NCBI RefSeq assembly: GCF_001884735.1
Contig: NZ_MJAP01000019.1
Coordinates: 25,389 to 89,388 of the forward strand
Length of the DNA: 64,000 bases
Direction: 5' to 3'
From: Natronohydrobacter thiooxidans
GTDB taxonomy: Bacteria > Pseudomonadota > Alphaproteobacteria > Rhodobacterales > Rhodobacteraceae
Both the position numbers and the translations under genes were made by a program. Below the pieces are notes generated by a model that ran no database searches, had not been told where the DNA came from, and was given only the letters and a program-made list of their open reading frames with translations. The first letter of the stretch is position 1; each line of letters begins with the position of its first letter. Shown here piece after piece: positions 33,934-42,888 of the stretch.

Positions 33934-35328
33934 TCAGGGGAGCCACCTCTGAACCAGCCTCACCACACGCTTCACATTCATGTTATCAAACAGTCTGGGC
34001 GAGAAATAGGCCCCCGCTGCGCGTTTGCCGATTTCCGCCAATGTCGGATAGGGCAGCACCGTTCCGGCAACGGCGCTGAGCTTGAGCCTGTTCGCGAGCG
34101 CAAGCGCATAGGGCGCGATCACCTCGCCTGCCTGCGCGCCGACAACGGTCACACCGACAGCGCGCCCGCGCACGGCGATCAATTGCAAAAAGCCTTGCGT
34201 GCGCCCCTCGGCCTGCGCCCGGTCGATCTGGTCATAGCCGATCCTGTGCACCGAAACCCCGCCACCGTATTTCTTGCGTGCCTCGGCCTCGGTCAATCCG
34301 ATCTGCGCGAGTTCGGGATCGGTATAGGTGACATGCGGGATATGGTCATGGCGTGCCCGGGCGGGCAGGCCGAAGAGGATGGCCCGGATCACCACTCCTG
34401 CGTGATAGCCCGCAAGATGGGTGAACTGCCCCTGCCCAGCCGCATCGCCAATCGCATAGACGCGCTTGTTGGTGCTGCGCAGGCCCGCATCGACCGTGAT
34501 CCCGGCGCGGTCGGATTTCACCCCGGCCTTGTCCAGATCGAGCTTGTCCAGATTGGGCACGCGCCCGACCGCGACCAGAAGATGCGTGCCGGTGAAGATC
34601 GTGCCGCCCTTGACCTGCACTTCCAGCGCTCCGGGACGACCGCCGACGCGCTCGACCTGCGCGTCCTCGATGATCTCGATCCCCTCGCGGCGCAACTGCG
34701 CCAGCACCACAGCGGCGGCATCGGGATCGTCGCGGCCCAGCGCCTTCGCGCCCTCGATCACGGTCACGCGCGAGCCGAGCCGCCGATGCGCCTGCGCCAT
34801 TTCCAGCCCGATGGGGCCCGCGCCGATGATCAGCAGATGGGCGGGGCGCTCGGACTGGTCGAACAGGGTTTCATTGGTCATGTAGGGCACATCCGCCAGC
34901 CCCGGAATCGGCGGAACAGCCGCGCGCGAGCCGGTGGCGATCACGAAGCGGCGGGCGGTGATGGTCTGGCCCGCGACCTCGATCTCGCTGGGCGAGGTGA
35001 AGCGCGCGAAGCCCTTGATCACCTGCACCCCGAGCCCCTCGAAACGTTCGACCGAATCATGCGGTTCAATCGCGGCGATGGTCGCTTTCACATGCGCCAT
35101 GGCGGCCCTGAAATCCTCTGGCACCGGATCCGCCGCGCGTGCGGCGACCTGTCTGGCCTGCGCGAGCAGCGCTTTTGAGGGCACGCAGCCATAGTTCAGG
35201 CAATCGCCGCCCATCTTGTGCCCCTCGATCAGTACGACGCGCGCGCCCATCTGCACGGCCCCTGCCGCGACCGACAACCCGCCGGAACCGCCGCCGATCA
35301 CGCAGATATCTGTCTTGATGCGAGTCAT
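33934..35328 (-). CDS. FAD-dependent pyridine nucleotide-disulfide oxidoreductase (mercuric reductase/LPD-like)
   Basis: 464-aa class I flavoprotein disulfide reductase. FAD site GGGSGG (about 12-17), redox-active pair Cys43/Cys48 in GGDCLNYGCVPSK, NAD(P) site IIGAGPIGLEMA and the C-terminal dimerisation domain. It lacks the lipoamide-reductase His-Glu pair and the MerA Cys-Cys tail: the C terminus ends FDNMNVKRVVRLVQRWLP. So it is probably neither Lpd nor MerA. It is coupled by a four-base overlap to the TVP38-type membrane protein upstream, a recurring pair in bacteria. Substrate unknown. Confidence 0.85.
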   Translation of the reverse strand: MTRIKTDICVIGGGSGGLSVAAGAVQMGARVVLIEGHKMGGDCLNYGCVPSKALLAQARQVAARAADPVPEDFRAAMAHVKATIAAIEPHDSVERFEGLGVQVIKGFARFTSPSEIEVAGQTITARRFVIATGSRAAVPPIPGLADVPYMTNETLFDQSERPAHLLIIGAGPIGLEMAQAHRRLGSRVTVIEGAKALGRDDPDAAAVVLAQLRREGIEIIEDAQVERVGGRPGALEVQVKGGTIFTGTHLLVAVGRVPNLDKLDLDKAGVKSDRAGITVDAGLRSTNKRVYAIGDAAGQGQFTHLAGYHAGVVIRAILFGLPARARHDHIPHVTYTDPELAQIGLTEAEARKKYGGGVSVHRIGYDQIDRAQAEGRTQGFLQLIAVRGRAVGVTVVGAQAGEVIAPYALALANRLKLSAVAGTVLPYPTLAEIGKRAAGAYFSPRLFDNMNVKRVVRLVQRWLP

Positions 35329-36062
35329 GGCTGTCCCTCCTTGCGGCGCAACTGTTTCACGATCACCGGCAGCAGCGACAGGGCGGCCAGTCCGATGAGC
35401 GGGCCGATAATATGCGGCTCGAAAATAATACCCAGATCCGGGGACTCGTCGCGGGCAAAGACCTCGCCCAGCCCCGCGCCGACCCATGTGTAGATCGCAC
35501 CGCCGGGCATGATCCCGAAAAATGTGGTCACGACAAAGACGCGCAATCGCACGCCGATCAGCGCGGGGACCACGTTCATCACGAAGAAGGGCAGCACTGG
35601 CATGAGCCGCAGCGAGAACAGCACCGGGGCTTCATTGGCGCGGATCGCATCGGTGATCTGCTTGATGCGCCCGTCACTGGCGTCGATTCTCGCGGACAAG
35701 GCCCGACCGAAACCCGCGCGCACCGCAAGGAAGATCGCGGCGGCGCCGATGGTGGCCGCCACGATGTTGAACAGCGCGCCGGGAAAGACCCCGAACAGAA
35801 ATCCCCCGGTCAGCGTAGCGGCTGTGGCACCGGGCAGCGAGAAGGCGACGATGGCGATATAGGCCAGCACGAAGATCAGCGCTGTCAGCAGGTAATGCGA
35901 GTCGCGAAAGGCGATCAATGCTGCACGATTGTCGCGCAGCGCCTCGAAGGACAGGTAGTCGCGCAAAGCGACGGCGCCGAGGATAGCCACCAGCGCGATC
36001 ACAAGGACGGGCAGGCGGCGGCGCCAGACCGCTTTGCTGTTGATTGTCTCATGCTGGTCCAC
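35325..36062 (-). CDS. TVP38/TMEM64-family membrane protein
   Basis: 245-aa protein with about six membrane segments and a SNARE-associated (DedA/VTT-like) domain. Family motifs are the glycine-rich TLTGGFLFGVFPGALFNIVAATIGAA and, later, RLMPVLPFFVMNVVPALIGVRLRVFVVTTFFGIMPG. The DedA superfamily handles lipid or ion transport. GTG 36062 is chosen: GGAG lies six bases upstream and the length fits; the frame is open far upstream. Its last four bases overlap the start of the flavoprotein gene, so the two proteins likely act together, possibly in a membrane redox step. Confidence 0.82.
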   Translation of the reverse strand: MDQHETINSKAVWRRRLPVLVIALVAILGAVALRDYLSFEALRDNRAALIAFRDSHYLLTALIFVLAYIAIVAFSLPGATAATLTGGFLFGVFPGALFNIVAATIGAAAIFLAVRAGFGRALSARIDASDGRIKQITDAIRANEAPVLFSLRLMPVLPFFVMNVVPALIGVRLRVFVVTTFFGIMPGGAIYTWVGAGLGEVFARDESPDLGIIFEPHIIGPLIGLAALSLLPVIVKQLRRKEGQP

Positions 36063-36225
36063 GAGAAACTCCGCTTTGTCACGTTCATGGGGAATTACGC
36101 GCGGAATGGCCAGTTGTTTCGGCTGTTTCACCACGATCACATGGGCTTGAACAGCCCCGATCCCCCGAGAGGCATTTTTTATGCGCCTCACCCGGCGCAG
36201 TCGCGCGAAACTCTGGAATTGCGAA

Positions 36226-36254
36226 TTGACTTGCGGGCAGGAGGCAGGTAATCG
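36226..36254 (+). promoter_or_regulatory. Promoter of rpmH
   Basis: TTGACT (36226-36231), a 17-base spacer and TAATCG (36249-36254) lie 72 bases upstream of rpmH in the region shared with the divergent TVP38 gene. The strong -35 and close spacing fit a ribosomal-protein promoter that also serves rnpA and yidD. Confidence 0.55.
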
Positions 36255-36325
36255 GCGGGTTCGAGATGACAAGGCGGCCGAATCCGGCAGGATATGCGCA
36301 CGCCAGAATGTAAGGAAACGGAGCG

Positions 36326-36460
36326 ATGAAACGCACCTATCAGCCCAGCAACCTGGTCCGCAAGCGCCGCCACGGTTTCCGCGCACGCATGGCCACCAAG
36401 GCAGGCCGCAAGATTCTGAACGCGCGTCGTCGCATCGGCCGCAAGAATCTGTCGGCTTGA
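36326..36460 (+). CDS. rpmH: 50S ribosomal protein L34
   Basis: 44-aa basic protein, [25 protein letters not shown]..., which is textbook L34 of the large subunit. ATG 36326 follows GGAAACGGAG. It is first in the conserved rpmH-rnpA-yidD order. The downstream rnpA start is 38 bases beyond the stop. Confidence 0.98.
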   Translation: MKRTYQPSNLVRKRRHGFRARMATKAGRKILNARRRIGRKNLSA

Positions 36461-36498
36461 ACGCGATGGCCTGCGCAAGCGGGCCAGAGGTTAGCGAG

Positions 36499-36921
36499 AT
36501 GACACCGCCGGGGGCAGATGTGGCAAGGCAAGGTGCCGAGGCCGCAGACGCCCCGGCGGTTTTGTCATGCGCGATGCCTGCAACGCTTCTGAAACGCGCC
36601 GATTTCCTGCGCGCGGCGAAAGCGCGGCGGCTGCCCTGCCCGGCCTTTCTGGTGCAGGCGCGGGTGCGCGATGCGGCGGAAGCGGTCAGTGGCGCGCGGA
36701 TCGGCTATACCTGTTCGAAGAAGCTCGGCAATGCCGTCACCCGCAACCGTGCCAAGCGTCGCCTGCGCGCCGTGGCGCGGGCTGTCTTGCCGCAACACGC
36801 GCGGGATGGCTGGGATTATGTGCTGATCGGGCGGCCCGGTGCGACGGTCAGCCATGATTTCGCAGCCATGTGTGCCGATCTGGAGCGGGCCTTGCGCAAA
36901 CTGCATGGGGATGGGCGATGA
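36499..36921 (+). CDS. rnpA: Ribonuclease P protein component
   Basis: 140-aa basic subunit of RNase P, which matures tRNA 5' ends with the M1 RNA. The RNR motif region reads [25 protein letters not shown]; the core begins [18 protein letters not shown] 36499 ([11 protein letters not shown]) with GAGG seven bases upstream gives the N-terminal extension usual in Rhodobacterales; ATG 36574 would give a short form starting at the core. The stop overlaps the yidD start. Confidence 0.94.
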   Translation: MTPPGADVARQGAEAADAPAVLSCAMPATLLKRADFLRAAKARRLPCPAFLVQARVRDAAEAVSGARIGYTCSKKLGNAVTRNRAKRRLRAVARAVLPQHARDGWDYVLIGRPGATVSHDFAAMCADLERALRKLHGDGR

Positions 36922-37196
36922 AACCCGGCGCATGGCTGCTTTCGCTGCCCGTCCGGTTCTACCGGATCGTGTTCAGCCCCTGGGTGGGGTTCAACTGCCG
37001 CTATCAGCCCACCTGTTCGGCCTATGCGCTGGAAGCGCTGGAGCGCCACGGGGCGATCAGGGGCGGCTGGCTGGCCCTGCGCCGGATCGGGCGCTGCCAC
37101 CCCTGGGGCCATTCGGGCTATGATCCGGTGCCGGGGGCAGACCCGGAGCATGACCATGATGGACATATCTGCAGGAAAGGCCCGCATGATGCTTGA
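36918..37196 (+). CDS. yidD: Membrane protein insertion efficiency factor YidD
   Basis: 92-aa protein with the family core [43 protein letters not shown] and the [14 protein letters not shown] end; the cysteines in NCRYQPTCS and RCHPW are conserved. It helps YidC-dependent membrane insertion. ATG 36918 overlaps the rnpA stop (ATGA). The last eleven bases overlap the start of ttcA. Confidence 0.93.
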   Translation: MKPGAWLLSLPVRFYRIVFSPWVGFNCRYQPTCSAYALEALERHGAIRGGWLALRRIGRCHPWGHSGYDPVPGADPEHDHDGHICRKGPHDA

Positions 37197-38058
37197 TGAC
37201 ACTGCCGATCTGCCGCTGATCCTGCAAGGCGCGCCGGACACGACCGAGTTTCGCAAGCTGCGCAAACGGATCATCCGAGAAACCCGCGCGGTGCTCGATC
37301 AATACGGCATGGTGGAACCCGGCGCGCGCTGGCTGGTGTGCCTGTCGGGCGGCAAGGACAGCTATACGCTGCTGGCGGCGCTGATCGAGCTGAAATGGCG
37401 CGGGCTGTTGCCGGTCGAGCTGCTGGCCTGCAATCTGGATCAGGGACAGCCGGGCTTTCCCGCGACCGTGCTGCCGGATTTCTTGACACGCATGCAGGTG
37501 CCGCACCGGATCGAGTATCAGGACACCTATTCCATCGTCATGGACAAGGTGCCGCAGGGCCGGACCTATTGCGCGCTGTGTTCGCGGCTGCGGCGCGGCA
37601 ATCTGTACCGGATCGCGCGGGAAGAAGGCTGCTCTGCGGTGGTGCTGGGCCATCATCGCGACGATCTGCTGGAAACCTTCTTCATGAACCTCTTTCATGG
37701 CGGGCGGCTGGCCACCATGCCGCCGAAACTGGTCAATGAAGAGGGCGACCTGTTCGTCTACCGCCCCCTGGCCTTTGTCGCGGAAGAGGATTGTGACCGC
37801 TTCGCCCGCGCGATGAATTACCCGATCATCCCTTGCGACCTCTGTGGCTCTCAGGATGGGTTGCAGCGGATGCAGGTCAAGGCGCTGCTGAATGAGTGGG
37901 AAAAGCGCACACCGGGGCGGCGCAATGTCATGTTCCGGGCGCTGATGAATGTGCGCCCCTCGCATCTGCCGGACCCCGCGCTGTTCGACTTCATGGGCTT
38001 GAATACCAGCGCATCGGCGCGTCCGTCCGGGTCTGTGCCGGATTTGAAGGGGATGTGA
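37186..38058 (+). CDS. ttcA: tRNA 2-thiocytidine biosynthesis protein TtcA
   Basis: 290-aa PP-loop ATPase with a [4Fe-4S] cluster that thiolates C32 of certain tRNAs. The PP-loop is SGGKDS (about 54-59). The cluster cysteines are Cys129 and Cys132 ([12 protein letters not shown]) and Cys217 ([10 protein letters not shown]). ATG 37186 ([10 protein letters not shown]) has GGAAAGG ahead; earlier in-frame ATGs at 37150-37159 are possible. It sits between yidD and yidC, where many relatives have yidC directly after yidD. tRNA-Arg(ACG), a TtcA substrate in E. coli, is encoded 5 kb away. Confidence 0.92.
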   Translation: MMLDDTADLPLILQGAPDTTEFRKLRKRIIRETRAVLDQYGMVEPGARWLVCLSGGKDSYTLLAALIELKWRGLLPVELLACNLDQGQPGFPATVLPDFLTRMQVPHRIEYQDTYSIVMDKVPQGRTYCALCSRLRRGNLYRIAREEGCSAVVLGHHRDDLLETFFMNLFHGGRLATMPPKLVNEEGDLFVYRPLAFVAEEDCDRFARAMNYPIIPCDLCGSQDGLQRMQVKALLNEWEKRTPGRRNVMFRALMNVRPSHLPDPALFDFMGLNTSASARPSGSVPDLKGM

Positions 38059-38119
38059 GCCGCTGCACCCCCGATTCGGGGGAAAACCGCTTGACCTTTG
38101 GGCGGGGCTTTAGTTGAAC

Positions 38120-38150
38120 CGGGCGCGACGCCCGAACTCTCGGGCCCGAG
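38120..38150. other. Two adjacent palindromes upstream of yidC
   Basis: CGGGCG-CGA-CGCCCG (38120-38134) and CTCGGGCCCGAG (38139-38150) follow each other in the 112-base gap before yidC. A TTGACC at 38092-38097 could be a -35, but I see no matching -10. The pair could be the end of the ttcA transcript or a leader structure of yidC. Confidence 0.35.
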
Positions 38151-38170
38151 TGACAGGATACCTCTGATCC

Positions 38171-39943
38171 ATGCAAGAACAGAACCGCAATCTGCTATTG
38201 GCCTTTGGCCTGAGCCTGATGGTGCTCGTCGTCTGGATGTGGATGTTCCCGCCCCCCGAGCCCACGCCGCGCGAGGCTGCCGATGTCGCGGAACTGCCGG
38301 TTGCCGGCAGCGGCGAGGCGCAGAGCATGGCCGAAGCCGAGCAGGTTGCTGCGGATGAGGAACTGCCGCGCGTCGCGATCCAGACTCCGCGCCTGTCGGG
38401 CACAATCAATCTGCGCGGCGGCCGGATCGATGATCTGGTGCTACTGGATTACCGCCAGACGACCGAGCCGGGATCGGACAATGTGCATCTGCTGAACCCG
38501 GAAGGGGAGCGCAATGCCTTCTATGCGCTTTATGGCTGGCGGCCCGGTCCGAATATGGACTGGGACATGGTGCCCGGTGCCAATACTCCCTGGGAGGTGA
38601 TCGAAGGCAGCACGCTGGGCGTCGGTGCACCGGTCACGCTGGGCTGGACGAATGCGAACGGCCTGCAATTCACCCAGCGCTTTGTCATTGATGACAATTA
38701 CATGCTGACGGTGACGCAGGGTGTCGAGAATGCGGGTTCGGAAACGGCGCGGATGGCGCCCTATGGGCTGATCTCGCGCCACGGCGAGCCGGATGATTTG
38801 GAGAATTTCTTCATCAGCCATGAAGGGTTCATTCAGGTCACGGATGGCAAGCTGTCCGAGGACAAATACAAGGCGATCCGTGATTTCCGTGTCCATGAGC
38901 GCGAAAACACCAATGCGCGCGTGACCGAAGTGGCCGCGAATGGCTGGCTCGCGATTGCCGACAAATACTGGATGGCGGCTATCGTGCCGATGCCGGGGCA
39001 GAATTTCTCGGCGGTGCAGCGCTATATCCCTGCGCGCGACGTCTATCAGGCGCGTGCCGATCTGCCCACGCTGGTGGTAGGGCCGGGCGAATCGGGTTCG
39101 GTCGAGACCATGCTTTTTGCCGGGGCGAAGGAATGGTCCGTGCTGCGCGCCTATGAGCGCGAGCTGGGGATCGAGCGGTTTCTGGATGCGATCGACTGGG
39201 GCTGGTTCTTCTTCCTGACCAAGCCCATCTTCGCGACGCTCTATTTCATCGAGGGCGTGATCGGCAATATGGGTTGGTCGATCATCGTTCTGACGCTGCT
39301 GATCAAGGCGATCCTGCTGCCGCTGGCGTGGAAATCCTATGTGAGCATGGCCAAGATGAAAGAGCTTCAGCCCGAGATGCTGGCGCTCAAGGAGCGCGCG
39401 GGCGACGACAAGCAGAAGCTTCAGCAGGAGATGATGAAGCTTTACAAGGAGAAGAAGGTCAATCCGGCGGCGGGCTGTCTGCCGATCCTGTTGCAGATCC
39501 CGATCTTCTTCTCGCTCTACAAGGTGATCTTCGTCACCATCGACCTGCGGCACGCGCCCTGGTTCGGGGTGTTCAATGACCTGTCCGCGCCCGATCCGAC
39601 CTCGATCATGAACCTGTTCGGCCTGCTGCCTTGGGCGGCACCGCATCCTGACAGCTTCCTGTCGCTGATCTTCATCGGGATCCTGCCGATCCTGCTGGGC
39701 GTGTCGATGTGGCTGCAGATGAAGCTGAACCCCACGCCCACCGAGCCGATCCAGCAAGCGGTCATGACCTGGATGCCCTGGATCTTCATGTTCATGCTGG
39801 GCTGGTTTGCCTCGGGTCTGGTGCTCTACTGGATCGCGAACAACGTGATCACCTTTACCCAGCAATATTCGATCATGGCGATGAATGGCAGCAGGCCCGA
39901 CCTGCTGGGCAATATCGGCGTGAAGAAAAAGAAGAAGACCTGA
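38171..39943 (+). CDS. yidC: Membrane protein insertase YidC
   Basis: 590-aa inner-membrane insertase. The N-terminal helix (about 8-25, LLLAFGLSLMVLVVWMWMF) anchors a large periplasmic beta-domain (about 60-345); the conserved insertase core (about 360-580) includes GWSIIVLTLLIKAILLPLAWKSYVSMAKMKELQPEM with the functional Arg/Lys region and further helices. It ends in GVKKKKKT, a basic tail that contacts the ribosome. Length is normal for Gram-negative YidC. Confidence 0.96.
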   Translation: MQEQNRNLLLAFGLSLMVLVVWMWMFPPPEPTPREAADVAELPVAGSGEAQSMAEAEQVAADEELPRVAIQTPRLSGTINLRGGRIDDLVLLDYRQTTEPGSDNVHLLNPEGERNAFYALYGWRPGPNMDWDMVPGANTPWEVIEGSTLGVGAPVTLGWTNANGLQFTQRFVIDDNYMLTVTQGVENAGSETARMAPYGLISRHGEPDDLENFFISHEGFIQVTDGKLSEDKYKAIRDFRVHERENTNARVTEVAANGWLAIADKYWMAAIVPMPGQNFSAVQRYIPARDVYQARADLPTLVVGPGESGSVETMLFAGAKEWSVLRAYERELGIERFLDAIDWGWFFFLTKPIFATLYFIEGVIGNMGWSIIVLTLLIKAILLPLAWKSYVSMAKMKELQPEMLALKERAGDDKQKLQQEMMKLYKEKKVNPAAGCLPILLQIPIFFSLYKVIFVTIDLRHAPWFGVFNDLSAPDPTSIMNLFGLLPWAAPHPDSFLSLIFIGILPILLGVSMWLQMKLNPTPTEPIQQAVMTWMPWIFMFMLGWFASGLVLYWIANNVITFTQQYSIMAMNGSRPDLLGNIGVKKKKKT

Positions 39944-39947
39944 ACCG

Positions 39948-40697
39948 ATGGGGTGGCGGCTGGCGCATATCTTCCGCCATCCCATAAAGGCGCATGGGCG
40001 GGAGCGGCTGGCCGCGGTCGGCCTGCGCGAAGGGCATTGCCTGCCCTTCGACCGGCATTGGGCAGTAGCGCATGAGGCGGCGACACTCATGCCGGGCTGG
40101 AATGCCTGCATGAATTTCACGCGCGGGGCCAAGTCGCCCGCGCTTCAGGCCATCAATGCCCGGTTTGACGAAGAGGCAGGCCAGATCACCCTGACCCATC
40201 CGATGCGGGACGATCTGACCTTTGCCCCCGACACGCTGCAAGGGCAGGCGGAGTTTCTGAACTGGGTCGCGCCGCTGATGGCGGGGGGGCGCGCGCTGCC
40301 TGCGCGGCTGGTCACGGCGGGTCGGGGCATGACGGATACGGATTTCGAGAGTGTCTCGATCCTGAACCTGTCCTCGAACCGTGCGCTAGGGCAGCGGCTG
40401 GGCACTGATCTGGGTCTGGATCGCTGGCGCGGCAATCTGTGGCTGGAGGGGCTTGCGCCCTGGGAAGAATTCGATCTGGTGGGCCGCGAGATCGCGATAG
40501 GCGAGGCAAGGTTGAAAGTCGTCGAGCCGATTGGCCGCTGCCGCGCCACGATGGTTGATTGCGCGACCGGGCGGATCGACGTGAACACGCTCGACGCGCT
40601 GGAAGAGGGCTACGGGCATACGAATTTCGGCGTCTATGCCGTGGTCACGCAAGCCGGGACCGTGGCCGAGGGCGATCAAGCAAAGGTACTGTCATGA
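39948..40697 (+). CDS. MOSC-domain protein
   Basis: 249-aa protein. An N-terminal beta-barrel segment (IFRHPIKAHGRERLAAVGLREGHCLPFDRHWAVAHE) precedes a MOSC domain with ILNLSSNRALGQRLG and GRCRATMVDCATG, whose cysteine is the conserved sulfur- or molybdenum-cofactor-linked residue of MOSC proteins. The family includes mARC and YiiM; substrate unknown. It is four bases after yidC, and its stop overlaps the engB start. The order yidC-MOSC-engB-argB is common in Rhodobacterales. Confidence 0.85.
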   Translation: MGWRLAHIFRHPIKAHGRERLAAVGLREGHCLPFDRHWAVAHEAATLMPGWNACMNFTRGAKSPALQAINARFDEEAGQITLTHPMRDDLTFAPDTLQGQAEFLNWVAPLMAGGRALPARLVTAGRGMTDTDFESVSILNLSSNRALGQRLGTDLGLDRWRGNLWLEGLAPWEEFDLVGREIAIGEARLKVVEPIGRCRATMVDCATGRIDVNTLDALEEGYGHTNFGVYAVVTQAGTVAEGDQAKVLS

Positions 40698-41347
40698 CCG
40701 CCCTGCCCTTTCCCCTGGCCGAGACGCCCGACCCGCTGGCCGAAGAAGCGGGCCGCAAGCTGCTGACCGGCGAGGTCGAGTTCCTGAAAGGCGTGGTCGC
40801 CATGGACGGGCTGCCGCCTGCAGACCGGCTGGAGGTCTGTTTCGCGGGGCGCTCGAATGTGGGCAAGTCCAGCCTGATCAATGCGCTGACCGGCAGGCGC
40901 GCGATTGCGCGCACCTCGAACACGCCCGGTCGCACGCAGGAGATCAACTATTTCACAGTGGGCGACAGTCATTATCTGGTCGATCTGCCGGGCTATGGCT
41001 TTGCCAAAGCTCCGATCCCGATTGTCGAGAAATGGCAGCGTCTGCTGAAAGCCTATCTTTCGGGCCGCGCGACGCTGCGCCGCGCGTTCCTGCTGGTCGA
41101 TATGCGCCATGGGGTGAAGGATGTCGATGCCGAGATCATGCGCCTTCTGAACCAATCCGCCGTGACCTTTCAGGTTGTGCTGACCAAGGCCGACAAGCTG
41201 AGCCGCGCTGATCAGGACAAGACGCTGGCTCAGGTCCGGGCCGCACTGGCAAAACACCCGGCGGCCTATCCTGAACTGGTTGTCACCTCGTCCGAGAAAG
41301 GTCTCGGGATTCCCACCCTCCGCGCGATTATTGCGGGACTCACCTGA
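40694..41347 (+). CDS. engB: Ribosome biogenesis GTP-binding protein YihA/YsxC (EngB)
   Basis: 217-aa TRAFAC GTPase needed for 50S assembly. G1 is GRSNVGKS (about 52-59), G2 [12 protein letters not shown]3 DLPGYGFAK and G4 TKADK. ATG 40694 overlaps the MOSC stop by ATGA, and its own stop overlaps the argB start by one base (TGATG), so the three are translationally linked. Confidence 0.95.
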   Translation: MTALPFPLAETPDPLAEEAGRKLLTGEVEFLKGVVAMDGLPPADRLEVCFAGRSNVGKSSLINALTGRRAIARTSNTPGRTQEINYFTVGDSHYLVDLPGYGFAKAPIPIVEKWQRLLKAYLSGRATLRRAFLLVDMRHGVKDVDAEIMRLLNQSAVTFQVVLTKADKLSRADQDKTLAQVRAALAKHPAAYPELVVTSSEKGLGIPTLRAIIAGLT

Positions 41348-42237
41348 TGAAGAAGCAAAAGCCCATGAGCCAGGACTGGTTTGCCACCGCCCGGACATTA
41401 TCCGAGGCGCTCCCTTATCTGCAACGCTATGCCGGTGCGATTGTCGTCATCAAATTCGGCGGGCACGCCATGGGCGATGCCGAGGAAATGGCGTCTTTCG
41501 CGCGCGATGTGGTGCTGATGCGACAAGTGGGCGTGAATCCCGTGATCGTGCATGGCGGCGGGCCGATGATCAACGAGATGCTGAAGAAGCTGGAGATCAA
41601 ATCCGATTTCGTGCGTGGCAAGCGCGTGACCGATGCGGCCACGATGGAAGTGGTCGAGATGGTCCTGTCGGGGTCGGTCAACAAGCGCATCGTGCAGGCG
41701 ATTCAGGATGAGGGCGGGCGGGCGGTCGGCCTGTCGGGCAAGGATGGCGGCATGGTCGCCTGCGAACCGGATGATCCCGAGCTTGGCCTTGTGGGCCGCC
41801 CGGTCGCGGTGAACCCGGATCTGCTGCATCATCTTTTCACCGGTGGCTTCATTCCGGTGATCGCGCCTTTGGGCATGGGCCGCGCGGGCGAGACCTATAA
41901 TATCAACGGTGACACCGCGGCGGGCGCGATTGCGGCGGCGCTGAAGGCGGATCGCCTGCTGCTCTTGACCGATGTCTCTGGCGTGAAGGATGCCAATGGC
42001 GATGTGGTCACGCAGCTTTCGCCCGCTCATGTGCGCGAACTGACCGAGGCGGGGGTGATTGCGGGCGGGATGATCCCCAAGACCGAAACCGCGCTCGCAG
42101 CGATCGAGGGCGGCGTGCGGGCGGTGGTGATCCTTGACGGGCGCGCGCCCAATGCCTGCCTGCTTGAGCTGTTTACCGATCACGGCGCGGGCAGCATCAT
42201 CCGCGACAGCGCGCCCCAGATTGCGCCGCGTGGCTAG
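41347..42237 (+). CDS. argB: Acetylglutamate kinase
   Basis: 296-aa amino-acid kinase, phosphorylating N-acetylglutamate in arginine synthesis. Family marks: [56 protein letters not shown] and [14 protein letters not shown]. The N-terminal helix ([21 protein letters not shown]) is the arginine-sensitive type that forms hexamers. ATG 41347 overlaps the engB stop; ATG 41365 (MSQDWF) is an alternative. Confidence 0.96.
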   Translation: MKKQKPMSQDWFATARTLSEALPYLQRYAGAIVVIKFGGHAMGDAEEMASFARDVVLMRQVGVNPVIVHGGGPMINEMLKKLEIKSDFVRGKRVTDAATMEVVEMVLSGSVNKRIVQAIQDEGGRAVGLSGKDGGMVACEPDDPELGLVGRPVAVNPDLLHHLFTGGFIPVIAPLGMGRAGETYNINGDTAAGAIAAALKADRLLLLTDVSGVKDANGDVVTQLSPAHVRELTEAGVIAGGMIPKTETALAAIEGGVRAVVILDGRAPNACLLELFTDHGAGSIIRDSAPQIAPRG

Positions 42238-42240
42238 GTC

Positions 42241-42888
42241 ATGCCGGGGCTGGCGCAGATCGAACGACAGGTTCAGCGTCATGCCCTGACAATCGCAGGG
42301 GGTGTGCAGAAGACCACACGTCCCTTGCCCGACGGGTTGGAAACCCTGCTGATGATCGCGCCGGATGGCCCGCGTTTCTGGGCGCATTTCACCCAAAGCC
42401 CGGAATATCGCGATGGCCAGCCCGATCCGATGGATCGCTGGTCAGTGCGGGTCATTGATGCGCTGGCGCATGAGCTTGGCGCGCGGGCATTCTATCCGTT
42501 CGGAGCGCGCCCCCCGCATCCGTTTTTCACATGGGCCTTGGCCAGCGGACAGGCGCGGTCCTCGCCGGTGCAATGGCTGATCCATGACCGGCAGGGGTTA
42601 TGGCTGTCCTTTCGCGGCGCATTGGGCTTCGCGGTGGCGATAGACCTGCCAGCTGCCACCCCCGCGCCCTGCGATCCCTGCACGCGGCCCTGTGTCAGCG
42701 CCTGCCCCGTCGGCGCATTGACAGACCAAGGCTATGACATTCCCGCCTGCCATGCTTTCCTTGACACGCCCGCAGGGGCTGACTGCATGAACAACGGCTG
42801 CGCTGTGCGCCGTGCCTGCCCGGTCTCGCAAGCCTTTGGCCGCGATCCGGAACAATCCGCTTTCCATATGAGGCATTTTCACCCATGA
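42241..42888 (+). CDS. Ferredoxin-like protein with C-terminal cysteine clusters
   Basis: 215-aa protein of unknown function. Residues 1-135 have no motif I recognise. The C-terminal third has a ferredoxin-type CxxCxxxCxxxCP at Cys144, Cys147, Cys151 and Cys155, and a second set, Cys182, Cys187 and Cys193 followed by Pro, so one or two [4Fe-4S] clusters are likely. It lies three bases after argB and overlaps sixA by four bases. No redox partner is obvious. A conserved rhodobacterial hypothetical ferredoxin; a QueG- or reductase-like role is speculative. Confidence 0.75.
   Translation: MPGLAQIERQVQRHALTIAGGVQKTTRPLPDGLETLLMIAPDGPRFWAHFTQSPEYRDGQPDPMDRWSVRVIDALAHELGARAFYPFGARPPHPFFTWALASGQARSSPVQWLIHDRQGLWLSFRGALGFAVAIDLPAATPAPCDPCTRPCVSACPVGALTDQGYDIPACHAFLDTPAGADCMNNGCAVRRACPVSQAFGRDPEQSAFHMRHFHP

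Noticed and set aside
38441..40132. 563-codon minus-strand frame opposite yidC
   Set aside because: Antisense to yidC, with no start context and no family resemblance.
40900..41400. An arginine-responsive riboswitch or attenuator before argB
   Set aside because: argB overlaps engB, so there is no leader sequence to hold one.
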